From Chamaecyparis obtusa (taxonomy: Eukaryota; Streptophyta; Pinopsida; Cupressales; Cupressaceae), in contig BSBK01006429.1 of assembly GCA_027943335.1 (NCBI GenBank), positions 750,001-814,000 of the forward strand: a stretch of 64,000 nt of DNA, written 5' to 3'. The notes under the pieces are model-generated. The model was given only the letters and a program-made list of their open reading frames with translations, did not search any database and was not told the origin of the DNA. Every line of letters begins with the position of its first letter. The first letter of the stretch is position 1. Shown piece after piece: positions 34,760 through 47,200 of this stretch. Both the position numbers and the translations under genes were made by a program.

Positions 34760-36245
34760 TAATGAATGATGAAATGGAATCTATTGAGAAGAATGGTACA
34801 TGAGAATTAGTTGATTTTCCTAAGGACAAAGAATTCATAGGTCTAAAATTGGTTTATAGAAAAGTAAAAGGAAAATGGAGAAGTTGACAAATATAAGGCA
34901 AGATTAGTAGCTAAAGGGTTTTCATAAGAATATGGAGTTGATTATTATGAAACATTTTCACTTGTATCTAGAAAAGATACTGTTAAAATTGTACTAGCTA
35001 TCGTAGATCGAAATAATTGGAAATTTAATCAAATGGATGTTAAATCAACCTTCTTAAATAGATATTTGGAAGAATAATTTTATGTGCATCAACCTCTGGG
35101 CTATGAGATTAAAGTAATTCAAGAGAAATTTTATAGGTTAAACAAGGCACTCTATGATTTTAATCAAGCACCGAGAGCATGGTACACTAGGATTAATTCA
35201 TACATGATAGAGAATGGATCTAACAGAAACACTAGTGAGCCAACACTATACACTAAAGTCAATGAAAAAGGTCAAATATTGATTGTTTTCTTATGTGTTA
35301 ATGATTTTATCTTTACATGTAATATGTCTATTGACATGTTTAAATCAACAATGAAGAAGGAATTTGAGATGACAAATTTGTGAATGATGAGATATTTTCT
35401 TGCAATTAAAGTTACACAAAATGATAAAGGTATTTTGATTTTTCAAATTAAAAATGCAAAGTATCTATTCTGAGAATGTTTAGAATGACAACTGTAGTCC
35501 AATTTTCACACCTATGACAATAGGCACAAAAATAAGTACAAAAGATAATGAGATAGATTTTTATTCAACTATATTTGTAAAATTGGTTTGTAGATTGATG
35601 TATCTTGCAATAACTAGGATGGATATAATGTATGGTGTGTGCTTGATTTCTAGATTTGTAAATGAACCTAAGAACTCACACTAGAAATCTTGAAAGAGAA
35701 TATTGAGGTACATTATAGGAACTATGAATCGTGACATATTATATTCTACTTCAAATGCTTTTTAATTGGCTGGATATATAGATAGTGACTTTTCTGGGAG
35801 TATTCAGGATAGGAGCATATCTAGATATACATTTAATCTTAGAATAGTTGTTGTGGCATAAGAATCAAAGAAGCATCTTATAGTGACTATCTCATTAACT
35901 AAAGCAGAGTATATAGTGGGTACATCATGAACATGTCAAACAGCATGGATGTGAAGAGTTTTAAATGTAATGGATGATAAAGATAGACCTACTACAATAT
36001 ATTTTTATAATAAGTGCACCATTGCACTTTCAAAGAATCATGTATTTCACATGAGGAAAAATCACATTGACACTATGTATCACTTTATTTTAGATTTGGT
36101 AAACATTGGAGAGATTATTCTACAACATTGCAAATCCAAGGAGAAACTTAAAAAAATATTTACAAAGGCCTTAGTGCAAGAACAATCTGATCATTTGAGA
36201 GAAGTCTTGGCTATTGTAAATATTGATATAACTTGTGGTATAATT
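34760..36245 (+). pseudogene. Copia reverse transcriptase and RNase H
   Basis: RT pieces: ELVDFPKDKEFIGLK (34806), then after a shift ARLVAKGF, DTVKIVLAIVDRNNWKFNQMD (34978-35040), KALYDFNQAPRAWYTRI (35144-35200). The active site YVDD reads CVND (35294-35305), so the first catalytic Asp is Asn (GAT to AAT). RNase H: GYIDSDFSGSIQDRSISRY (35775-35830), LTKAEYIVG (35900), then KNHIDTMYHFI (36058-36090) near the end. TAA 36246 terminates just before the polypurine tract. Confidence 0.82.
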
Positions 36246-36255
36246 TAGGGGGGAG

Positions 36256-36784
36256 TGATGGTAGTTATTAATTTATACCACCTATTTCAAAAAATGCATT
36301 AACTACATTATTTGTAGCCTTCTTCCACCTATCACTTCACTATTTCTATATGGTTTTCACCTATTTCAAATTTGTTTACTGCTCTAGGTTCTCAAGAATA
36401 CCTCACCCCTCTATTTATAGGGATGAATGTAATATTTTTTAGGGTAATAAAATTTTTTATCATGCTCCATAGAAAATTCTCCCCTAGTTATCTTTTCCCA
36501 CCTCATATGAGAGATATCATAGAGAAACATATGCAGGACGTTTTATAAAATTCACACATAATTTCATTTTGAATAATCTCAGGGATTTTAGGAGATGAAT
36601 TCTTTAGAGTGGATCATAAGTATAGAGTAAACATAAAAATCATTGTTGTCTTCATTGATGTTGGAATGAGAAAGGTTGTAATTGAGAATCTTTATAGGAA
36701 GATTTTTGTAAAAGAATTCCCTGAAGATTTAACTAGGGTATTGGGAAATATAAACAATAATTTGACCATCTCACTAGATAGGTA
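36256..36784 (+). repeat. 3' LTR region of the copia element
   Basis: Starts TGATGGTAG directly after the polypurine tract. CTCTATTTATAGGG near 36409 is a probable TATA box. The first 75 bp matches 31292-31366. The true 3' end is not marked by a partner sequence; part of this interval may be older flank. Confidence 0.55.
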
Positions 36785-38309
36785 TGGTGGATAATGATGC
36801 AATCATGCAACTATAAATGGAGTTAGTAATGGAAAATATACAATTTGAGTTTTTAGAAAGAGCTTCTAAATTAGATTTAGTGAGTTTAGAAAAGAAATTT
36901 AGATGGAAATTTATAAGTTTTAGAAGTTTATTTCTTGGTCATGTTGTGAAATGTTGTGTTTTTAGAGTGTGTAACCTCTATAAAAGATTTTCCTCTTGTA
37001 TTGTTTATGTAGATAAAAGATGTAACTGCTATAATGAGGTGTGATGTACTAGATATTGAATACATAAAAAAAATTGGTGTGTTAGGATTTTGAATCTACA
37101 AAGTAGTATCAGAGCTAGATGGCCAATGGCTCCCCAATGGGAGGGCCCAATATCATGAGTGTAATCTTTTGAGACTCTTCTTGGTGTGTTTGCGAGATTG
37201 GATTGTGGATTTGTCTCATTTAGAGAAGTTATATGTATGTTTTAAGATTGTAATGGTTAAGGTTATTAATGACATTGTCAAGTTATTAGATGAAGTAGAA
37301 GTTGTGAAGAATTAACATGTGGATATCTTAGCCTCAAAAGAGTGAGGTTTTTGGTGTTTTTTATTGCATTAAGAGGTTTGTGTGAAGAACTTGTGTGAGA
37401 AGTTTAATAAGTGCATTCTAAATGTCACATAATTATTGGAAGTATGAAGGATTAGTACAAAAAAGTGTTATAATTCCAAGGAAAGGGATGAATAAGACAT
37501 CTGTTAAGAGTTGGGCTAGTGATTTTTGTGAGAGGCGATTGAAGATAAGTTGTTTCGAGATAACCTCACCCACATTGGAAATGTGGTATGTATATGGTAG
37601 AAGCCTATGTATGAGGTAGATAATATTTCAAGAAGTGAAACATGGTATCAGAACCTTTTGGAAAATTAAGGGTGGGCAACAAATAAATGATTGTCAATTT
37701 GAGATTGAAGTCCAAATTTATTTAACTCTGGCATAGATCCTTCAACAATGTGAAATGATAGTAAATGAGAATAATTGGATGCAAATGAAGTGTCATGATT
37801 TTTCTCTTTGTTATAGAAAGGAGGGGAAAATATTGTGATCTCTTATGAAGGAGATAGATTGGTACTTCTATAAGAAGTGTACCTTGTGGGTCTATAAGAC
37901 CTAGTAAAATAGTGATGACAATTTTACACAATGAGTTGCATAGATTAAGTTTGTGACTCTTCTTAACTTCAAGGGGGAGTATGTTGGATAATGATGCAAG
38001 CATGCAACTAGAAATGGAAATAGTAATACCAAATATGAAGTTTGAATTTTTAGAAAGAGATTCTAAATTAGTTTTAGTGAGTTTAGAAATTTTTCTTAGA
38101 CAGTAATTTACATGTTTTAGAAGTTTCAAGTTCTTTGTCGTGTTGTGAATTATTGTTCTTTTAGAGGTTGCAACCTCTATAAAATATTTGTTTCTTGTAT
38201 TCTTTATTTAGGTAACATATGTAACCTCTATATTGAGGTGTGATGTACTAGATATTGAATAGATAAAATATTTTGGTGTGTGTAGGATTTTGAATGTAAA
38301 AATATTACA
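36785..38309 (+). mobile_element. Short non-autonomous LTR element, 1.5 kb (TRIM/LARD type)
   Basis: LTRs at 36785-37100 (316 bp, TG...CTACA) and 37982 to about 38309. A Met-type primer site with one change (TAGTATCAGAGCT, 37104-37116) follows the left LTR and a polypurine tract AAGGGGGAG (37971-37979) precedes the right one, so both cis signals for reverse transcription are there. The 881-bp interior has no gag or pol; open frames at 37422-37619 (plus) and 37722-38129 (minus) are not protein-like. Each LTR has a TATA-like CTCTATAAAA. No matching target duplication is visible, and the right end is frayed. Same LTR family as the solo LTR at 28891. Confidence 0.88.
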
Positions 38310-41300
38310 ATGTGGCAATTATTAATGGACAACCACCCAAAAGATACCCTATTATAGTCATAGAAGACCATAAAATATTTAGAGAGAGGAGGTTTGGCAT
38401 CATGAAGAAAATTAATTTTCTTATGAAACCATATAAATTAGGAAAGAATGAGGGCCCCTTCTAGATTAAAAACTTTGCAAGAGAAGAGAACAGGTAAATG
38501 AATAATAGGGGGGGACTTGAACGATTATGGTGGTAAATGACTTGGTTAAAATAATGGACAAACAAGGCCTAGAACTACCTGACATTAAAGAATAGAATAA
38601 AAACTAACTGGCATAAGAAATAATTCTTCATTTGGAAATGGAAATGATGAGGGTAAGTAGATGGGACATCCTCATTTCTTGGAAAATTTGAGGACAATAT
38701 TCAACCCAAGGGAAAGTTTAAGTTGGGAATTCCAAAAGGCCATAATGATATCTTCCTTGCTAGATTTGGACCAGGTTCTTCTTGGCTCAAGGAAGCCCTT
38801 TTTCTATTTGAATAGTTTTTTATTAAATTTTATTGACATTTATGTTGGATAAATGAGAAGTTACTATGTTGAGAAATCCTTTCTTCTTTAGCAGTCAAAC
38901 TGATTTATAGGTGTTATTATTTTTTTTTCTGAATTGATAATATTTTTTCTTGTGAAGGATTTAGTTAAGATATAATGGTCAACATTTAAGATCATCATGA
39001 ATTTTTTTTAGCATCTTTTTGAGGCCATATGATCTACTTTTGTGACCATGGATAATATCTAGCATTGGACTATAGTGGTATTAGATTTATAGTACTCATA
39101 GATATGTTCTTAGTTTTGATGGACTTGATTAAAACTCTAATTATAATAATATATTATTATTAATATATCTCTATTCATCTTAGGCCTTCTATTGATCAAA
39201 CTAGAAAGCAATGAAAAAACATGAAATACAAAATTAGAAATTAGTATTTCTAGTAATATGTGTAACCAAATATTATAATCTATCATTATTAAATAACTCA
39301 AATTACTTGATGAATTTTTACATATTCACTTTGAAATGTCTTCAAAAGTTACTAATCTCTCATTGTATATTTAAAAGCATTATATTTTATGCAAAAAAAT
39401 ATATATTTAGTTAATTTAGTAGAATTGAAATAAAATTAGTTCCAAACCATATTGATATACAATGAACACATTGTGTATTAAAAACATGATCCTTCATAAT
39501 CTATTGGAAACTATGGGAACTAATCAAAGAATGATTTCTACAAGGAATGTAACATTTAAGACTTTGAAAATTATTGTGATTTAAATTTAAGGAGACTGAA
39601 TAATATTACTATTTTTTTCAAACATATTATGTTTCTTTCAATATGTTGATATCTATGGCAAATTGACAAGTTAGATCCTATACAACATGCATCATTGATA
39701 ATTTAGTTATTATTATTCTCCTATCAAGGTCACCACGATGAAACAAATACACAAACCAACAATAGCTAATAGAAGGTTTACTACACATGAATTTTTTTAA
39801 AAGCTTTGACTATAAATATTTTAAACCACAAGATAATAATCATGAACATAGAAAGTCAAATACACTTACATACCATATAAAAAATAGCCTAAAATATTAT
39901 TTAAATGGGAAAAGGAACTAATAAGCTTACTTTCTTGATTAATATTTTAAAAGATGATATAAATTTTTATGAACTACATTGATCTAGTCATAAGATAACA
40001 ATGATTAATCTAAAATAAAAAGTGAATCAAAGTCTTTGTGTGGTACATGATTTATGATCATTTGATCCATGATGGAAACATAGTATTGAGTTATTAAAAA
40101 AAAAATTGATCTCATCAACTTTAGTTAAACCAAATAAATGTAGGCTTGCCTAGTCTACAAATGGGTGTTCCACCAAAACATATCTTAGAAATAAAGAGAA
40201 GCATTACTTAAAAGGAAAAATTTCCATAGGATACAATTGGAATGTTTATTGTAGATAAAAGTAAAGTATGAGTAAAAGTATGAGATACATGCATCAATTT
40301 ATGTAGGTTATGTCTACACCTAAGACCAAATTTTAGTTGGGTTTGAAAGAGGTTATTTTAAGTATGGAAAAATGAATTGGATGTAAAGAAATTTCCTATA
40401 TTTTCTTTATTATTTACTTTATAATCTAGAAAATATAGAGAAGGAGAATGATAATTACATGTATTAAAATACTTCAATGACATGAGTAGAAAAGTAGAAT
40501 AATATGATTTAATTGGTTTCCAAGATAAGACTACCTAGAGAATGTTATTCACAAGGGAAACAAAAACATACTAGTGTGTGCTAAAGTTGACCAATATGTG
40601 ACCATCATCATGTGAATTTGGATTATAAATAAACCTTCAAAATGTAGAGATACATCAACAAAGTGTCCAACATCAAAATAAAGTAAGCACAAATCACCCA
40701 GGTGGACTAATAAAAAATATATTGTTTGAATTTATTCTAGACCATTACATAACTTTTATTATGATAGGTGTTAGAAATCATATTTTAAAAAAATAATCTA
40801 AGAGAGGAAAATATAAGAGATAATTGATTTATTTGAGATATTGAGTCTCATAAAGAAAACACTTTCCTAGCATGACTTAAGATTTTGGTTAAGAAGCTAG
40901 TCAAATAAATAAATAAAACCTCTTGTGATTTCTTGATGTCAGGAAGAACCAAAGTGGATCAATAAACAGTTATTGATATCTTAATTAATGGTACTTTCTT
41001 TAAAATATGGTTTAGAGAAATAAAATGAGGCATAAAAAATGGTTGTATAAAATATTTAAGACAAATATGTAAAAACTTGTGTGGAAAATATGAAACATAA
41101 TGCATATGTAGAATTCCTTGGTTAGATAAAATCTATAGAAATATAGCATGTATATATTTATAACATGTATCCTAATTTTTGTAAACCATTAAATAATACT
41201 TTGATGCTTTCAGGAAAGCTATAAATATTATATGTCTTATAGTGCATATGATTTTTAACTTATGTACCTAAATACATATGAAAATATTTAAATTCAAACT

Positions 41301-41503
41301 ATACATAGTGCCCAAACATATTCATGACAAGACAAAATTTGCAAAAATCAACCTCATTGAAATAAAATCTGATTGTTATATCAAGAAACCATACAATAAG
41401 GTAAAGGGAACCTTAGATAAATTTCACGGGTTATATTCACTAATATAAATACTAACCCCACACCCATCCCTAAAGAGCTTGTAAAATTTGCCACAAAGAC
41501 AAG
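38310..41503. other. Gene-free AT-rich stretch
   Basis: No open frame with protein-like sequence; the frame at 38661-38852 is unremarkable. No LTR, RNA gene or inverted repeat recognised. Confidence 0.4.
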
Positions 41504-42180
41504 ATGGTGTCCACCTCTAAAAATGCTACTCCAACCATTAAGAATAAACTAGGTTTCAAGACCCTGGAATTCAAAATAATAGTTGATATTATAGAGGAAG
41601 AGGAAAATGAATTGAAAGAGAGTAAATATTCTAATAAAGGAGACTCTAAAAAACCTTGAGGAAGGATATCTATGAGGATAGCTAAGGATACCTTTTTTGC
41701 AACAAAGAAAAATGGAAAAGGATAATAAATAATAGAAACTAAATTCAATTAAAATGAAGACACTAAATAAGAGGAATGTCTTCTCTAGATGAAAGAGGGA
41801 ATAGTGGATGATTGTGAGTAAGGTCATTTTTAAGAAGATATAGATGAGAAATTAGAATGCCATACATGAAATGATGAAAATCAAAGTGAGGATGAAGAGA
41901 ATAAAGAGGAGGATGCAAAAGAAATAAAAGGGAGAAAGATGATACTAGATTGGAAGGAAATAATTAAGAGACCAAAAAACAATCAGAGAATGGTTATCAA
42001 GGAATAAGACCAAGAGATAGTAGTTAAGAAATCACCATTCTCAAATCCCAAGTTGATGAGTTAATGTATTTGGTTGACATGATAGAGGATAGAATGGAGA
42101 AGTCTAATAAAGAGAAATTCAAAAAGATGGAACAAACTTTCACATATATAATAGAAATGATATAAGGGACAAAGTGGTCA
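41504..42180 (+). pseudogene. Decayed ORF, charged, family not recognised
   Basis: From ATG 41504 the plus strand reads MVSTSKNATPTIKNK and LEFKIIVDIIEEEENELKES, open for about 50 codons, then after stops RISMRIAKDTFFATKKNGKG, an acidic run (NQSEDEENKEEDAKEIKG, near 41885) and, in another frame, a helical stretch LMYLVDMIEDRMEKSNKEK near 42062-42120. Overall lysine/glutamate-rich and coiled-coil-like. The longer minus-strand frames here (41470-41827) are antisense shadows. Possibly a retrotransposon-encoded or retrocopied protein; no function can be given. Confidence 0.4.
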
Positions 42181-43517
42181 TGTCTATAATTTTAGGTAAT
42201 TCAAAGATAATAAAAAATCAAAGAAATAGAAAAAGGAAATTAGAGACAAAATAATGAAGATACTAAAGACAAGAAAATAAGAATTAATGCTTATGGGTAG
42301 TGACCAAATGATCACAAATGACTACATGACTAAATGATAATTGATAATTATAACCTAACTAAACAACTTCTATTTTGTAGGTAATTTTTCATTCTTTTTT
42401 TGTTTCTAAAGCTTGTGGGTGTCACCTATATGTATCTTTTGATATTACTTCAGTCTATGTTTCTCTCTATTAATTAAAAATTTGATACTGATCCATGTTT
42501 CATTAATATAGGGCTAGTATTACATTTTGATTTGTCTTAAGGCCTACATGCCTCAACAATGTTTGTAAGGTATTCTAGATGTTCTATATTGGTATAAGGT
42601 CCCTTTCCCTACTTTATCTCTTAGAAACATTAAAAAATACCCTTATAATTTTTTTTTAATTTTTAAGTTCCCTTTCAATCTCTTTCCTTATCATATTATT
42701 GAGATCAATTTAGCCTTAAACTCAACATTTTCATTAAACCAAATTGCCAAATTTATTTTTTTATTTTTATTTTTTATAAATAATATTAGACCACTGATAC
42801 TCCTAAGAGTTATTTTGTTGTCATTAGTTATGAGGAAGTCATATTGTTTGTCAAAGTCATTAGGTAATAAAGGAAAGACAAGTTGGTAAATTAGGAAAAG
42901 CTATTTGGTAAAGGAAATAAGGAATGGGTAATTTTGGTAAAGACAAAGAAATTTTAGGCACCGAGCAAGGAATAACTGAGAACTGAACTGAGAAGAGAAG
43001 ACAGTTACTGAGTTAGAAGAAAACATGTTACCGAGCATACAAGTCTGACACAAGATGAATCTTTAAGTACATTGAACTTGGACACCAAACACAAAATGGT
43101 TTACAAATCTCGAGGAGATTGTATGAAAAAACATTGGAGATTTAAACATGATGATTACACATGATTACAAGATTAGATCTTCCAATGAGAATTAAGTATG
43201 GAATATGCATTAAACGAATAACCAATGCTATCACTGCTTGGAGAGATGATTCTACAACACCTAGCACTACTTCTAGAATTCTAATTAAATGAATCAGAGT
43301 GTGAAGATCATTATACATGCGTAAAGGAAGATTGCATGTATGAGAAGAGAAGCCACCGAGTAATAGAGTAGTGAAGAACAAAAAGTATTTGTGATTCAGA
43401 AGTGAATCTACTAAGTATTGAATTGTTAATGTGAGTAGTTCACAGTATGAGGTAATGAGTTGAAGAGCATAAAGAGTTTGATATGCATATATTTGATGCA
43501 AGATTAATAGACAAGTT
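42181..43517. other. Gene-free stretch
   Basis: AT-rich to about 42780, then a 700-bp part that reads like retrotransposon LTR or flank (repeated ACCGAG words near 42960, 43032 and 43354). The 119-codon minus frame 43142-43501 is hydrophobic without family features and is probably spurious. Confidence 0.35.
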
Positions 43518-44215
43518 TTTTTTTTTTATTAAGTAAAATAGGTTTTATAGGGTTCCTGAAAACCACACATCTTAAAATATAGAAATTAAGAGATCAATTC
43601 TTAAGGAAGTAAAAAAAAATGATGAAACAGGCCATAGGTAGGCTGAGAGACAAACAACTACTTAGACTGAATAGTCAAAATAGAATAAAAAGGAGGCAAG
43701 AGAAAGATACCAGGAGTAAAGGTCAGGAGAGGTTCCTGAGCATCACTACAGCATTGGTTTCGAGAAGCTCAATCTTCTCTGCTACCTCCTTGATCTTTTG
43801 AACATCATTAGAGTCTTCTTCATCCATATTCTTCTTTGACTTGGCCCTAGTTCTCTTTCTTAGACCTTCATTGGGATTCTCCTTTTTTCCTCTTTGATAA
43901 TCTACACATCCTTGCCTTACATCTTTTCTTCCATTTTTGTCTATGAGAAGTTTGATGTGCTCATTTGAGGCCTTCAGGATGTTGAAATTTTTCTCAACAA
44001 TACCTTTTAGGGTTTCCTGAAGGATCTTCATCTTATCCTCCATGTGGTTAATCCTTTATTCTAGGGGATGAAGATCTTCAGTGGCTTTGTGATCCTTGTT
44101 GTTTTTGATACCCTAGATTTTTTCCTTGAGGTCTCAGAATTGTGTTACTGATTAGAAAGTAATCAGAATTGCAATGTCTCTTAGTGGAGCAGATCTAAAT
44201 AAATCCTATTTTTTA
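43518..44215 (-). pseudogene. Retrocopied ORF with poly(A) tail, coiled-coil protein
   Basis: On the minus strand an interrupted frame runs from about 44210 (RSAPLRDIAILITF) through DLKEKI-stop-GIKNNKDHK to 44043-43723, an open block of 106 codons (MEDKMKILQETLKGIVEKN, EHIKLLIDKNGRKD, then a basic/acidic tail with KKNMDEEDSNDVQKIKEV). Stops lie at likely Gln positions. It is followed by a 3' untranslated part and a run of 13 A with AATAAA just before it (43530-43518). The poly(A) tail indicates a LINE 3' end or a processed gene copy. No RT motif is present in the fragment. Protein family unknown. Confidence 0.5.
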
Positions 44216-47200
44216 AATCCTTTAAATAGGTTCATTTCTTAGATTAGAATTGTAAAATCCTTTTACAAGGTAGACTTAATGGTCTTAAGACGCTTAATAG
44301 GGTTAATACACTTAACAAGGTAAGCTATCAAAAATAGCCAAACATTGTAGCTATAACCAAGAAAAATTTAGTACTACAGTAGTGAAGTCTTGTGGGTTTC
44401 ATCCCCACCGCATTTTTTATCCTCTAACAAGGATTTATGTGATACCAAAATATTTGTGTTATGAGTTATCTGTTATATGTTTTGTATGTTTTATGAGATG
44501 CATGCAAAGGATATGGATTTAGTAAATGGTTAAGAAGGAAAGTTTGATTAGTTTAAAAGCATTTTGTTTTAATGATTCACCCCTCCCCTCTGAGGACTCA
44601 CCTATTACATACCTAATCCAACAACCACATACTTAATTTTGAATATTTCTTGGAGCCTAGTATGACACATGGATGTCCATATGATGAACTAGTATCTCAT
44701 ATGCTTCTAAAATTTAAACATTAGTTTCTCATTCAACAACCAATTTTTACATGTGCCTAACATAAAAAATAACTTTCACATCTATATCGAGACCTTCATC
44801 TTCCCTATCAATTTGACAAAGAAATAATTTGAATCTCATTCTTCTTATCTATGAAATATTTAATCTTGGTTCATTTGATTGCAATTTTTTAATTCAGATA
44901 TCCATTATTGAATCTTATAGAAGTTTTATGCTACTTAATTTCTACTAAAAAATCCTTGAGATAACTTATTTATTCTACAATCACCTCTCCTCCTCCCTTA
45001 GCTACTATTGTTATTTGTATACCTAACCATCAAAAATTCTCATCTTGTCAAAAAGAGATTTTCCTACCTAAACAAAATGGTAACACCTACAAGATGATGC
45101 CACCAAACTAGGATGGAATGGATGCCCAAATGGGGTTCAACATAGCTAGCCTCAAAATACAAAAATCACAAGCCCAAATGAAAAAAAAAAAGAAAAAAAG
45201 AAAAAAAATAGTCCCAAGGTGGGTAGGAAAAAGCCAAGGTAAAATCAAAACATAAATTTTTGAAGAAAATATATAGAAAAGAACAAGTGCTCACATAGAA
45301 AATAAGAGTATGGCAAAAAATCCATCTCCTAACTAGTCACACACCCAAAGCTACATATATCTAAATGGTTATTACCACAACAAAGGGAAAAATAAAATCC
45401 CATCTGAACCCCTGAATACAGTTCTAAAAAGAGAGTTGGCCAGATGAGATAGCAAAAAGGAGGAAAAAATAGCACAAGTCCCCCCCAAATTATAAAATCT
45501 TATAAATAGTGAATTCCACACAGAACGCTAACTATCTCAACCCACCAAACAAATAACACATGCCAAAAAGAATTAATATAAACAAGGTGGAGAACTAATA
45601 AGAGGGCTTCACAAATAGCTTCCCCTTTGTCATCATCTTCCTCATTTTCTTTGAACTCTCCTTATGCATTCCCACAAATGTATAAAAAATTATGAGTTAT
45701 AGCTTTCTAACCTCTCTTTCCCACCATCTAATAGTTAGAATAATTTTATTACAAGAATGAATAATTGTTAAGCATATAGAAAACTAATGATACTATAGTA
45801 TTCAAGTTGAGATTAATGAGAAAAATGATAACAAACTAATGTAGAGGTGAACCCTATTCTTTGATTTCTTAGTTGCTAAAATACTACTTCAAAATCAATA
45901 ATGATTAGTTAGAAATATTTCCTTTGGGTGGGACTATTTTTCACTTCACTCTCTAGTCATTGATTAAATTATATTTTAAATTTATTATGTAAAAATAACA
46001 TACGCATGATTATTGATATAATTTTTTGGATGTCTCTACTGCATGAAATCACTCATTCACATAGGAAAACACATCCAAAAGAAGAATAAAACAAAAATAA
46101 AAAATGCATGCAATCATAGTACATTAATATATGAAATCTATAATTAAAAATGAGTTAAAAGTAGTCACTTTATTCTTGAAATTAAATAATCATAAATTTT
46201 GGTCGGTAATTTAATGTCTATTATAAAATATTGAAGATGCGACATAAATTATAGTTATACTATTTTGAGTCTTAAATCTAAACTATTTTTACAAGTTGAT
46301 TTCATTAACACACATCAATATGAGTTAAAGGCTTTGGAAGGAAAATTTGTCTCCCAAAATAAACACCTAAACTATTTATAGTTATGGAATAATCATGGTT
46401 TACAGTCAATGATAGGACCCTTAACTTTTGGAAATTCTTTTGATCTCTTCTACAACATTTTGTAAGAAATTATATGAACAATTTAAGCCATAACTAATAG
46501 AGATTTTAGTTGGTGAAAATATTTTCTTAGAGTGTAAGAAGTATATCTTCTTAATCATCAAGTGAAATATATTGACAATCTTCAGAGTAAACATTAATAT
46601 ATCAAAAGGAGAATGGATATCATATTATCAAGATAAGAAAGGTGGAAGGTAGATTTGTAACACCATAGAAAAATACTTTGATGTTTCTAAGGTGCCCTAT
46701 TTATATTACTCTAGTCATTTTATCCTCACGTGTCTCTTAATAGACGACATTTTCTTCACTCTTGTTTAAAATTAAATAGATTTACTCCTTCAAAATGATT
46801 AAATTTTGTTTAGTTTTTCATGACACCTTTAAATATTACACTTCTTAATATCAATATATATACTTTCTTTACCTCCCTATTACATAACTGAAAACCACAA
46901 TACAAACCTCCATCTTAGGTCTGGGTTTGAATCCCATTGGATTTCAACCATAGAGCGCCCGTCTTTATGGTTTCTTGGAAACTAATAATATAGCCTTTCA
47001 AAGGCATTATTATATATTTATCAAGGGAATGTCCAAGGTAGTACCTTTATAAATTAAATTCTAACATACACACAACATAAAAATAGATGTTGCACTAATA
47101 ATTTTTTTAAATTAAAATATATTAAAAGTTTGTTGGCTTCCTACAAGACTTTTTAATGTAGAATATTATAATAATTGATCTCATCCCATTTCAACATTAT

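Larger units (their letters stand above)
31292..36784 (+). mobile_element. Decayed Ty1/copia element, plus strand
   Basis: The 5' LTR survives only as about 75 bp (31292-31366, TGTTGGTAGTTACTAAT), matching the 3' LTR start at 36256 (TGATGGTAGTTATTAAT). Between them lie gag, protease, integrase, RT and RNase H in copia order, all riddled with stops and shifts. The polypurine tract TTTAGGGGGGAG is at 36244-36255. The end of the 3' LTR is unclear and is taken here as the start of the next element at 36785. No primer site found between 31367 and 32191. Confidence 0.85.

Noticed and set aside
37722..38129. 135-codon minus-strand frame
   Set aside because: Runs through the right LTR of the short non-autonomous element and its interior on the antisense strand; accidental.
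41470..41827. Two 92-codon minus-strand frames
   Set aside because: Antisense to the more protein-like plus-strand reading that starts at 41504.
43142..43501. 119-codon minus-strand frame
   Set aside because: Hydrophobic by composition, no family features, no neighbouring support.
46905..46965. Possible tRNA or tRNA-derived SINE (GGGTTTGAATCCC resembling a B box, then TAGAGCGCCCGTC)
   Set aside because: The A-box-like word lies after the B-box-like word, and no cloverleaf can be drawn.
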